Positions 16,870 to 24,184 of a stretch of DNA of 31,343 bases are shown here, one piece after another. The DNA is from JANPJV01 sp031425695 (GTDB lineage: Bacteria; Pseudomonadota; Gammaproteobacteria; Xanthomonadales; SZUA-5): contig JANPJV010000132.1 of assembly GCA_031425695.1 (NCBI GenBank), positions 1-31,343 on the forward strand, given 5' to 3'. Position numbers and translations under genes: made by a program. The stretch's first letter is position 1. Every line of letters begins with the position of its first letter. Under the pieces are notes generated by a model that was not told the origin of the DNA, ran no database searches, and was given only the letters and a program-made list of their open reading frames with translations.

Positions 16870-19182
16870 CTACCCACAGAACGGCGAGCGCCCGAAACCA
16901 TCCTCGCCACACTTGGCGTCGATCGCGGATTCGCAGTACCAATCGGTGGCATAGCTGTGCGCTGTCATCTCGCTGGCGAAGCCACTGGCCCCGAAATCCG
17001 GCAACGGGATCCGCAGGTAGTGGATGCCCGGATTGAGATCGCTGGCCTCGACCACGGCCAAATTCGAGGAGCGGTAGTACTCGGCGGTGGCATAGCTGAC
17101 GACATCTTGGGCGACCTCCCGATTCGGCTCCGGCGTATCCAGGATGGTCACGTAGACCAGTTCCTTCGGAAAGCCCATTGCCACCAGGATGTGCGCCGCG
17201 CGCGTGACCACGAAGCCACCGGCACTGTGTCCGATCAGTTGTAGCGGGCGATCGCTGCGGATTTGGCCGTTTTCGACCATGCGCGCCAGGCGGATACCGA
17301 AGAAGTCGCCGGTCACCTCGCCGCTGGAACGCACGCCACCGACGTCGGCGAGGAAACTGGTCATTGAATCCTGGGTGTTGAGCGCGTGCTGACTGGACGC
17401 CTTGGCGCCTTCGTGCCAGTCGAGCACGATCATCTGCGGCGCCAGCGCGCCGACACGATCACGCACTTTTGAGGCGATCTCGGTACTCCAGTGCGCACCC
17501 GGACCGCCGCAGGCCATATCGGAATTCGCTGCCACCGGATTCCAGCCGTCGCGCATGCCGTGGGCGATGATCAGCGTGCCGTTGGCTGCTGCAATCGGCC
17601 GCGCAGTGAACAGGCTGCCATCCCACGGGTCGAGCATGCGTCCGAGTTCCTGCAAGCGGCTGGCAACCTCTGCCGTTTCCGGCTGTTTCAGGCTGATCCA
17701 CATCAGCACCAGGGCAACGCTGAGCACCACCCAGATCAGACGCCCAAGCACCACACGGACCATGAATCCTGCGGCGGCGCCGAGATTGCGTAGACCCTTC
17801 CACAGAAAGTTCAGACTGCCGCTGCGTCGAGGCGCCAGCTGGCCAGGGACCTCCACGGCGGATTGCTCGCGGATCGTGTAGAAATCTTCGGTCGTTTCCG
17901 ACTGGAAGTACCAGTCGAGCACCTCGGACAACAACGCATCCTCGGTCTCGCGCAACAAGTCGAGGGCCTCCTCGTCGTTGGCCACGGCAAAGCGTTCGCG
18001 CAGATTCTCCAGATGCAGGATCTGCTGCGTGTAGCGCGCCGTGCGCCGCGTCGATTCGCCGACAAAGCGCAGCGATTGCGCGACCAGCAAGCCGAGCGGC
18101 AGCGCCAGGCCGGCCATGCCGAGCGCAAAATCGAGCCAACTGCCGCCGAGCAGGGTCAACCAGTTGGCAGACCGCGGGTGCAGCGTGACGATCATGCCGG
18201 CGACTCCGACGCTAAGCGCCAGATCCATCAGGATCGTGCTCCAGCGCGTCAGCCGTTGGCGTTCGCGCAGCGCGCGGTCGCGCTGGCGCAGGTAATAGTC
18301 GTGCTGGTTGTCGATGCGATCGCGCAGGTACTCGGCGCGCCAGTTCGGCGCGGTCTGCTGCGCCTCGCCGGCAAACTTCTGCAACAGCGGGCGCAGCGCC
18401 GGCACCACCGAGAGCAGGCTCACGACCGGTTGCACCGGCGCGCCTCGGGTGGCCAGCAGCGAGCGACAGGCCTCGGCGATCAGCCGCGCGCGCGACCACA
18501 TGCGCCCCATGCTGCGCCAGCGCAGCCACCAGCAGAAGGCCACGATCAGCAAGGGACTGGCCAGACCCGCTAGCGCCGCCAGCATCGGCGGCAGTTGCAG
18601 CGGCGTGCGCAGCAGCCAGACGACCGGCAACAGTACGCAGATGGCCTCGATCGCCACCAGCGTCTTCCCCGAGCGCCGTGTATCCGGGGCCGTCGATTGC
18701 GCCAGCGCGTCGGTCTGCTTGAAGATTGATTCGACGCTGTCGGCGAGCGAAGCTTCGGCCGGTGCCAGGGTTGCGTCCAGCCAGGTCGGCGGGTGCCAGT
18801 GGCCGCCCGCATCCGCTTCCCAGCGCTGACCGTCCGCGCGCACCGCAACCCACTGCGCCGCGCCAGCGCCGAGCGTTGCCGGCGCGGCCGGGCGTTCGCC
18901 GCTGTACAGCACCAGTCGCGCATCCGCAGTCGCGCGCCATTCGCTACCGTCGCCGGCAAGCGCCTCGGCTTGCAGTCCCGCCTCAAGCGCGAGTTGCAGC
19001 GCAAATGCGCGCTGGGCATCGCCGGCGCTCACCAGCAGCCGCCACTGGCCTGGCTTGCCGCCAAGCATGGCTTTCAGTGCATGGCGACACGCGTCGGCCG
19101 CCGCGCGGGGCAATGTCGCCGGCAAGTCGCCGTGAGATTCGAAGTAAACGAAGGAACGATCCGGCTGCGGGGTTGCCGTCAT
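16870..19182 (-). CDS. Five-TM SLATT-like protein with C-terminal alpha/beta hydrolase
   Basis: 770 residues. Residues 1-135 are a short alpha/beta region of unknown fold ('LLVSAGDAQRAFALQLALEAG'), perhaps a reduced sensor domain. TM pairs lie at ~174-220 and ~314-370, with 'YLRDRIDNQHDYYLRQRDRA' (285-304) leading into the second pair. The helical tail ends 'ALLSEVLDWYFQSETTE'. A fifth TM (~474-497) leads to an alpha/beta hydrolase (~530-770) with 'TLIIAHGMRDGW' (oxyanion region), nucleophile elbow 'LIGHSAGG' (Ser653), probable acid Asp682 and His742. The second TM pair and tail align with the SLOG-SLATT protein at 13812-15602. With an odd TM number and several C-terminal cysteines, the hydrolase may lie in the periplasm; this is inference. 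Substrate (lipid, ester or peptide) is not known. Confidence 0.65.
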   Translation of the reverse strand: MTATPQPDRSFVYFESHGDLPATLPRAAADACRHALKAMLGGKPGQWRLLVSAGDAQRAFALQLALEAGLQAEALAGDGSEWRATADARLVLYSGERPAAPATLGAGAAQWVAVRADGQRWEADAGGHWHPPTWLDATLAPAEASLADSVESIFKQTDALAQSTAPDTRRSGKTLVAIEAICVLLPVVWLLRTPLQLPPMLAALAGLASPLLIVAFCWWLRWRSMGRMWSRARLIAEACRSLLATRGAPVQPVVSLLSVVPALRPLLQKFAGEAQQTAPNWRAEYLRDRIDNQHDYYLRQRDRALRERQRLTRWSTILMDLALSVGVAGMIVTLHPRSANWLTLLGGSWLDFALGMAGLALPLGLLVAQSLRFVGESTRRTARYTQQILHLENLRERFAVANDEEALDLLRETEDALLSEVLDWYFQSETTEDFYTIREQSAVEVPGQLAPRRSGSLNFLWKGLRNLGAAAGFMVRVVLGRLIWVVLSVALVLMWISLKQPETAEVASRLQELGRMLDPWDGSLFTARPIAAANGTLIIAHGMRDGWNPVAANSDMACGGPGAHWSTEIASKVRDRVGALAPQMIVLDWHEGAKASSQHALNTQDSMTSFLADVGGVRSSGEVTGDFFGIRLARMVENGQIRSDRPLQLIGHSAGGFVVTRAAHILVAMGFPKELVYVTILDTPEPNREVAQDVVSYATAEYYRSSNLAVVEASDLNPGIHYLRIPLPDFGASGFASEMTAHSYATDWYCESAIDAKCGEDGFGRSPFCG

Positions 19183-19355
19183 GAAATCGCGCGCCTTGTC
19201 GGTTCGGCTTCACACGGACTATAGCCCGGGTGCTGCCGTCAAGCGTCCGCAGGCATGCGACGCTCCGCCCACGCCGGCAGCGTCGATCACCGAGTGCGCG
19301 TACGATGGCGGGGCGCCTGTGCGCCACGTTCCCACTGCCACCAGGAGTCACGCAA

Positions 19356-19700
19356 GTGCCCATCGAGATGCGTGACGATGACGAGCTGATCGACCCCACG
19401 GTTCATTGCAGCGATTGCGAAGCGGCTTGCTGTCGGATCCTGGTAATCGTCGAGCCCGAGGATCTGGTGCCGCGCGTACCGACCGATGCCAACGACGAAG
19501 GTCTCGTGGTGATGTTGCGCAGCGAGGATGGCTGGTGCGTGGCACTGGACCGGCAGCACATGAACTGCAGCATCTACGAGCTGCGCCCCAACACCTGCCG
19601 CCGCTTCACCATGGGCGGCGGCTATTGCCGCGCGATCCGCGAGGATTACCGCCGCACCGCGGCTAAAAGAATTCCGCACGTGCTGGTCGATCCGGTCTGA
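19356..19700 (+). CDS. YkgJ-family cysteine cluster protein
   Basis: The 114-residue protein contains 'HCSDCEAACC' near the N-terminus and 'MNCSIYELRPNTCRRFTMGG' followed by 'GYC' near the middle, the spaced cysteines of the YkgJ/CxxCxxCC (UPF0153-type) family that probably bind Zn or an Fe-S cluster. The GTG at 19356 is chosen because AGGAG stands eight bases upstream (19343-19347) and the protein then starts a few residues before the conserved part; the longer frame from 19230 has no such signal. It is transcribed divergently from the hydrolase gene at 19182. No enzymatic role is established for the family. Confidence 0.82.
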   Translation: MPIEMRDDDELIDPTVHCSDCEAACCRILVIVEPEDLVPRVPTDANDEGLVVMLRSEDGWCVALDRQHMNCSIYELRPNTCRRFTMGGGYCRAIREDYRRTAAKRIPHVLVDPV

Positions 19701-19759
19701 ACCGGCAGCTCACGCTAGCAGCGTTCGACCAAGGTTTAATCCCACCAAGGCACAAGACG

Positions 19760-19783
19760 AGGCCCTGCCCGTGGGCGCGGCCT
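19760..19783. terminator. Weak GC hairpin between convergent genes
   Basis: AGGCC (19760-19764) pairs with GGCCT (19779-19783), with an inner GCCC/GGGC pair and a short loop. It lies between the YkgJ gene (plus, ends 19700) and the TIR gene (minus, ends 19806), where a shared terminator is expected. There is no T-run in either direction, so this is a tentative call. Confidence 0.3.
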
Positions 19784-19805
19784 TGCCCGCTTCCACCAGA
19801 ACGGT

Positions 19806-20840
19806 CTAGCGCCTCCTCAGCTCCAGCTCGCGCGTCTCGCCTTTCTCGCCTTTGGTGATGCTCCCGGTCAAGGTCGTGCCGTCCGCGGAAAGCTCGAATT
19901 GCACGGCGTAGGGCTCGTCCGAGTACAGATCTTTCAAAGCGGCCTTCAAGCGCCGGCCATTGATGGCGCCGTTGCCGTAGATATCCTGCCCCGGCTCACT
20001 CGGCGGGGGGGTGTCGGCGCCGCCGCCAGTGCCGTCGTCCATGCGGCTGCCGGCAAACACGTAAGGCGTGCCGTTCTCGTCGGTGTTGATGTCGAACACC
20101 TCACCGCCTGCCGAAATCCAGGTGGCATAAAACGCGCTGTCTACCGGTGCCGGCGCAGTCTCTGTTGTTGGCGTGGCCATTTCGAGCACCGGCTCGGTCT
20201 CTCCGGAGACGCGCGTAGTCGACGGGGCCGCCACCTGATTCTCGTCCCTCGGCACGAAGTAGAGGCCGACGGCCAGCGCCGCGAGCACGCCGATCGCCGC
20301 AAACGCGGCCTTCAACCAGCCCGACATACCCGACTTGACTTGGATCGCCTTCGCCGGCGCATCGCTCTTGCGGCCAGCAACTCCCGGAATCTTGACCAGG
20401 ATGTCCACCAGTTGCGCGATGTCGTATTGCCAGCGCCGATCGGAAATCGAATACGCATTGCGCCGCAGCAACGCGGACATCGTATCCGGAATGTCCGCGG
20501 GGCCTGGCATCTGCGCATCGCCGACGAGCACCGGGATGACTCGAATATCGCGTGCTAGCGCGGCCTCAATCTCCATGCGCACGAAGTCGCCCGTCTCGAA
20601 CAGGCGCTTGTTGCCATTGGCCAAGGCGGCACTCGACCAGCTGGGTCCGATGATCACCAGCATCACGTTGCACGCAGTCACCGCGCGCTCCAGCGCTTGA
20701 ACGAAATCGACGCCAGCCTCGATCGCCTCGATATCGCGAAACAGCGCCTGGCCGTCGAGTTGTTCATTGAGATCGTCGGTCAATCGCCCGGTATGCCCAG
20801 CACTGTCGCTGCGGCGATAGCTGATGAAAATGCCCGACAT
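19806..20840 (-). CDS. TIR-domain protein with single TM and C-terminal extracytoplasmic domain
   Basis: 344 residues from the ATG at 20840, with AGGA six bases upstream; a longer frame from 21002 is unlike the family. Residues 1-150 are a bacterial TIR domain: 'GIFISYRRSDSAGHTGRL' (box 1), 'LFRDIEAIEAGVDFVQALE' (33-51), 'LVIIGPSW', and 'DFVRMEIEAAL' (85-95). Glu90 aligns with the catalytic Glu of SARM1 ('WVHKEI'), so NAD+ cleavage is plausible. A TM segment lies at ~175-196. The remaining ~145 residues begin with a Thr/Pro linker and form a small domain ('DSAFYATWISAGGEVFDI', 'YAVQFELSADGTTLTGSI') that looks like a beta-rich lipocalin-type or META-like fold and would be periplasmic. A TIR facing the cytosol with a periplasmic sensor would suit stress- or phage-triggered NAD loss; that is inference. 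Confidence 0.82.
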   Translation of the reverse strand: MSGIFISYRRSDSAGHTGRLTDDLNEQLDGQALFRDIEAIEAGVDFVQALERAVTACNVMLVIIGPSWSSAALANGNKRLFETGDFVRMEIEAALARDIRVIPVLVGDAQMPGPADIPDTMSALLRRNAYSISDRRWQYDIAQLVDILVKIPGVAGRKSDAPAKAIQVKSGMSGWLKAAFAAIGVLAALAVGLYFVPRDENQVAAPSTTRVSGETEPVLEMATPTTETAPAPVDSAFYATWISAGGEVFDINTDENGTPYVFAGSRMDDGTGGGADTPPPSEPGQDIYGNGAINGRRLKAALKDLYSDEPYAVQFELSADGTTLTGSITKGEKGETRELELRRR

Positions 20841-20947
20841 TGGGAGTCCTGCGATGGGTGACTGCGAACGAGCATAGCGGGTTGGCAGCGAGCACCGTCG
20901 GGTCACGCTGCGCACAAAACGGCGGGGCAACGGCGGCGCGCAGGAAT

Positions 20948-20971
20948 GCGGGAGCGGGCTTGTCCGCGATC
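20948..20971. repeat. REP-like palindromic unit in a gene-free gap
   Basis: GCGGGAGCGGGCTTGTCCGC (20948-20967) carries the stem GCGG/CCGC around CTTGT and strongly resembles the 'GGAGCGGxCTTGTCCGCGA' repeats scattered in Pseudomonas and Xanthomonadaceae genomes; that likeness is from memory. Only one copy is present here, so repetition cannot be shown. It lies in the 485-bp gap 20841-21325 upstream of the TIR gene. The rest of the gap is GC-rich low-complexity sequence (for example the CGG/CAG-rich run at 21030-21075) with no credible gene. Confidence 0.45.
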
Positions 20972-21325
20972 TTTGCTTTCTGATTTTCCATTGATAGCGC
21001 ACATCAAAGATTTGGCGACGGGGCTCCTGCTGGCGCCGGGGGTGGCGGCGGCTGCAGCGGCAGCGCGCGTAGCAGGTGTGCCGTTCGGACTGATGTGAAC
21101 CCTAGTGTGGGGCCAGGACCTGCGGCGCCGATGTAGCTCACGATTCGATCTAACCCGCTGCCTCGCCAAGGGACCGATCTGGCGCGCCTCAGGCGGGCGC
21201 CGTGGCGGCGCTTGCGGCAAACAGCGGGACGAATGGCCGGGCTGCGGCGGGATCGGAAGCTGGAACTCTAGGGGTTGACGCCGCCGGCCAATACCCTGCG
21301 TCCGGCTGGTGCGCGTTACGCGGGT

Positions 21326-21631
21326 TCACTCGAAACCACTGCGAAACAGCGGGTCGGGCGCGGCGCTAGTGTCGACCACCCAGAACCCTCCGGTGATCTC
21401 AAGGTTGCCGCCGCTGGACGGCTGTAGCGGATCGGCATCAATTTGCGCGATGCTGCCGCTGACGCTGAAATTACCGCCGGCGCTGCTACCGCTACCGGCG
21501 TCGATGGTCGACCAGTCGACGCTCAGCGCTCCGCCGTCGGGCGCTGCTGCGCCAGCGATGCAGGCAGACAAGAGCGCCACTGCCAGGATGCAGATGTTTG
21601 AGATACCGGACCTATCGGTGCGCATGATCAT
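21326..21631 (-). CDS. Small secreted protein with 'LFRSGFE' tail
   Basis: The 101-residue protein has a signal peptide (about residues 1-29, 'ILAVALLSACIAGAAA'). Its mature part reads 'LSVDWSTIDAGSGSSAGGNF', then 'SVSGSIAQIDADPLQP' and 'GGNLEITGGFW', a compact repeat-like block found in many bacterial secreted proteins (x-W-x-T-I-D-x-G-x-G ... G-x-I-x-Q-x-D ... G-x-x-x-x-x-G-G-F-W). It ends 'PDPLFRSGFE', similar to the end of the protein at 8857. It follows the larger secreted protein gene by 18 bases on the same strand and is probably co-transcribed. Function is unknown. Confidence 0.75.
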   Translation of the reverse strand: MIMRTDRSGISNICILAVALLSACIAGAAAPDGGALSVDWSTIDAGSGSSAGGNFSVSGSIAQIDADPLQPSSGGNLEITGGFWVVDTSAAPDPLFRSGFE

Positions 21632-21649
21632 CTCGCCTGTGCTGCGGGC

Positions 21650-23539
21650 TCAGGTGCAATCCGGATTGGCACAGATGTGCAGGCGCAGATCGTCGTTGCC
21701 CGCATCGTAGTAGGCCAGCACCGCACGCCCATCGCTGCGCAGTGCCATGGCCGCTGCCTTTCCGAAGTCGCCTTGACCGATCACATTGCGGCTGGAGCCT
21801 GCTGTGCAGCTCGAATCGGCGCAATCAAAGACCCGCAGATCGCTCACGCCAGACGCGATGCTGACGCCATATGCGATCAAGGCTCGTCCATCGCTGCGCA
21901 GTGTCATGCCCACCGAGTTGGTCGTGTTGGATGTGAGGAGTGACAGCGTGCTGGCTACGCATAGCGCATCGGCGCAATCGTGCACGCCCAGGCTTGACCC
22001 GATGCCTGCGCTTGCGACCAACGGGCGGCCATTGCCGCGGATCGCGATCGCTACCGTTGCGGTATACGACACCGCGGTGAGATTGCGCAGGGTGCCGCTG
22101 GTACAGCCGGTGTCGCTGCAATCATAGGTGCGCACGCGCGCGCCGCTGCCCGCGTTGCCACCGAAGGTCATCAGTGGCCGGCCATCGCTGCGCATCGCGA
22201 TCGATATGCCGTGCGGAACATCGGTGCCCGGATGCGCAAACGCCGCGCCCGTGCTGCAAGCGAGGTTGTCGCATTGGTAGACGCGCAGCCTGAAGTTGGT
22301 GTCGTCGCGATAGGCGAGAAGAGGGCGGCCGTCGCTGTGCAAGGCCAGCGCCAGCGCCGGCCCGACGGTGACCGTGTTGTCGAGCGTGCGGGCCGTGCCA
22401 GTCGAGCAAGCGAGGTTGCTGCAGTCATAGAACCTCAGCGAGCTGAGACTGGCGGAGCGGTAGGCAATGACCGGCAGACCGTTCGGTCGGATTGCGAGCG
22501 CGACATGCGCGCCAACGTCGCTGCTGTTATCAACCGTGCGCCGGGTACCGCTGGCGCAGGCCACATCCGCGCAGTCGTAGAGCTTGAGACTGGTATTGGT
22601 CGCATCGTAGTAGGCGATCAGCGGACGCTGATCGGCGCGCAGCGCCACGGCAACGAAGGATCCGACATCGCCGGCGCTGTCGAGCGCGCGGTTGAAAGCC
22701 ACCGGCAGCAGCTCGCAATCCAGCGTACCGTCGCCGTTGATGCCGCGAAAATACTCGCCGTCGCCGCAGCTGCCGGTGATCCGCGCTTGCACCTGGGCGG
22801 TGTTGATCTGCGCACTGCCGATGGCGCCGGGTGCGATCTTGGCAGCTGTGACGTTGGCATCGACGATGGAGGCGGTATCGACGGCGCCATCGGCCAGCTC
22901 CGCGGCAGCAACCGCATTGCTGCCGATGTCGGCCGCACCGACACTGTCGTCCGAGATACGCACACTGTCGATCGCATTGGCCGCGACCATCGCGTTGGTC
23001 ACACCACCGGTTGCAATAGCCAACGTTCCGCTGGTGGTGATCGTGCCACCTGACAGGCCCGCGCCGGCGTTGATGCTGGTGATGCCCACATTGTCGACAC
23101 CGTCGCTGAATCCGGCGGGCACGGCGCTGAGTCCGGTCCACGGCACCGTATTCGCCCGCAGCGCTTCGGGCGTGGCGCGCAGCAACTGGCGCGGACTCAA
23201 AACCGTGTACGCGCCGCTGCTGACGCCGGGGCGCGCGCGCAGTTCCAGATAGCGCTGCTGGCCGGAAAACGGCGCCGCACCAAAGTCCAGTTCGACCGCA
23301 AACAAGCCCTGCGCAACCGGTACATCCGCCGAATCCGGCGCGCACACCAAGGGCGCCGCCGCGACCACACTATCGAACAGACACGCTTGAAAGTCGTACA
23401 GGCCGCTGGCCGGCAGGCCGGACTCCTTGAGTTGCCCCTGATAGCTGAAGGCACTGCCCAAGGTCTGGGCGTCGGCAGTGGAGGCCAACACGATCGCCAG
23501 CGTGAGCGCGATTTTCGATTTGGAGGCAGGACTGATCAT
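21650..23539 (-). CDS. Large secreted repeat protein, probable beta-propeller
   Basis: 629 residues with a signal peptide (~1-24, cleavage near ADA-Q). Residues ~25-130 begin 'SAFSYQGQLKESGLPASGLY', a domain often found at the front of extracellular repeat proteins. Residues ~150-260 are low-complexity beta-type sequence like trimeric adhesin or tail-fibre stalks ('GAGLSGGTITTSG', 'DDSVGAADIGSNAVAAAELA'). From ~285 to the end there are seven repeats of about 45-50 residues, each with 'A(L/I)R.(D/N)GRP(L/V)(I/L)(A/S)Y' followed by a Cys pair such as 'CADVACASG', 'CSNLACSTG', 'CDNLACSTG', 'CSDTGCTSG', 'CADALCVAS', 'CADSSCTAG', 'CANPDCT'. Seven blades suggest a disulfide-pinned propeller. It is likely surface-bound or secreted and co-transcribed with the small secreted protein 18 bases downstream. 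Confidence 0.75.
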   Translation of the reverse strand: MISPASKSKIALTLAIVLASTADAQTLGSAFSYQGQLKESGLPASGLYDFQACLFDSVVAAAPLVCAPDSADVPVAQGLFAVELDFGAAPFSGQQRYLELRARPGVSSGAYTVLSPRQLLRATPEALRANTVPWTGLSAVPAGFSDGVDNVGITSINAGAGLSGGTITTSGTLAIATGGVTNAMVAANAIDSVRISDDSVGAADIGSNAVAAAELADGAVDTASIVDANVTAAKIAPGAIGSAQINTAQVQARITGSCGDGEYFRGINGDGTLDCELLPVAFNRALDSAGDVGSFVAVALRADQRPLIAYYDATNTSLKLYDCADVACASGTRRTVDNSSDVGAHVALAIRPNGLPVIAYRSASLSSLRFYDCSNLACSTGTARTLDNTVTVGPALALALHSDGRPLLAYRDDTNFRLRVYQCDNLACSTGAAFAHPGTDVPHGISIAMRSDGRPLMTFGGNAGSGARVRTYDCSDTGCTSGTLRNLTAVSYTATVAIAIRGNGRPLVASAGIGSSLGVHDCADALCVASTLSLLTSNTTNSVGMTLRSDGRALIAYGVSIASGVSDLRVFDCADSSCTAGSSRNVIGQGDFGKAAAMALRSDGRAVLAYYDAGNDDLRLHICANPDCT

Positions 23540-23630
23540 GGCGGCGGCTCCCGGGGCTCTATCAGCCTACGCAAGAAGCGGCAAAACCGGGCCATGCCGG
23601 TCCAGATCGCTCTAAACGGGCGCTGCGAAA

Positions 23631-23936
23631 GTGCTTTCCCGCACTTTTGCACGTGGCGCCGAAGGCCTGGCCCTGCTGGCGCTCGAGCCAATACGAGTGA
23701 TCATTTCCGACCAGCGCATGCCGAATATGTCGGGGACCGATTTCCTCAACACCGTCAAACAGTTGTACCCCGACACGGTGCGTATCATCCTGTCCGGCTA
23801 CACGGATCTGAAAGTGGTCACGGACGCCGTCAATCGCCGCTCCGTGTTCAAATTCCTGACCAAGCCCTGGGACGACGAGAAATTGCGCGATCAGGTGCGC
23901 GATGCCTTCCGGCGGCATCTTCCGGCTGCGCAGTAA
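23631..23936 (+). CDS. Response-regulator receiver domain, N-terminally truncated
   Basis: The 101-residue frame (GTG start) contains the middle and end of a CheY-like receiver: phosphoacceptor Asp in 'VIISDQRMPNMSG', switch Ser/Thr in 'IILSGYTDL', and the conserved Lys in 'FKFLTKPWDDEKLRDQVRDAF'. The first beta-strand and the acidic pair (usually '(I/V)LxVDDE') are missing: an in-frame stop at 23613-23615 lies six codons before the GTG and no other frame restores them. Without the acidic pair, Mg2+ binding and phosphorylation should fail. The type (GYTD/KPWDD) is that of receivers attached to HD-GYP or hybrid kinases, so this is likely a leftover of a longer protein. It stands in opposite orientation to the secreted-protein gene starting at 23539. 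Confidence 0.7.
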   Translation: MLSRTFARGAEGLALLALEPIRVIISDQRMPNMSGTDFLNTVKQLYPDTVRIILSGYTDLKVVTDAVNRRSVFKFLTKPWDDEKLRDQVRDAFRRHLPAAQ

Positions 23937-24184
23937 GTCATTGCCTCATGTGGCATCGCGGAGGGAAAGATCTCTATCAACTCACCAGCAAAAAGACATG
24001 ACGGCAAGTCCTTGGTCGAAAGCCGCGAGCTCCACAACAATCCTAAAGAGCTGATGGACCATTTCGTGAAGGGTCCGATCAGCGGTCGAGTGCCCGCCGG
24101 TGGGCTAATAGCAACTCAGCATTCAGGTCGAAAGACGCGGAAATAATTCAAGGTAGTTTCGGGAAACCACACTAGTCTTCAGCG

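Noticed and set aside
20841..21002. N-terminal extension of the TIR protein to 21002
   Set aside because: The extra 54 residues are basic low-complexity sequence overlapping a REP-like palindrome; the ATG at 20840 has its own RBS and gives the normal TIR start.
24000..24130. Possible transposase fragment (frame reading 'ELMDHFVKGPISG')
   Set aside because: Too short and no transposase catalytic motif; resemblance too weak to claim. The 248-bp gap 23937-24184 is left as unassigned, probably holding the caspase promoter.
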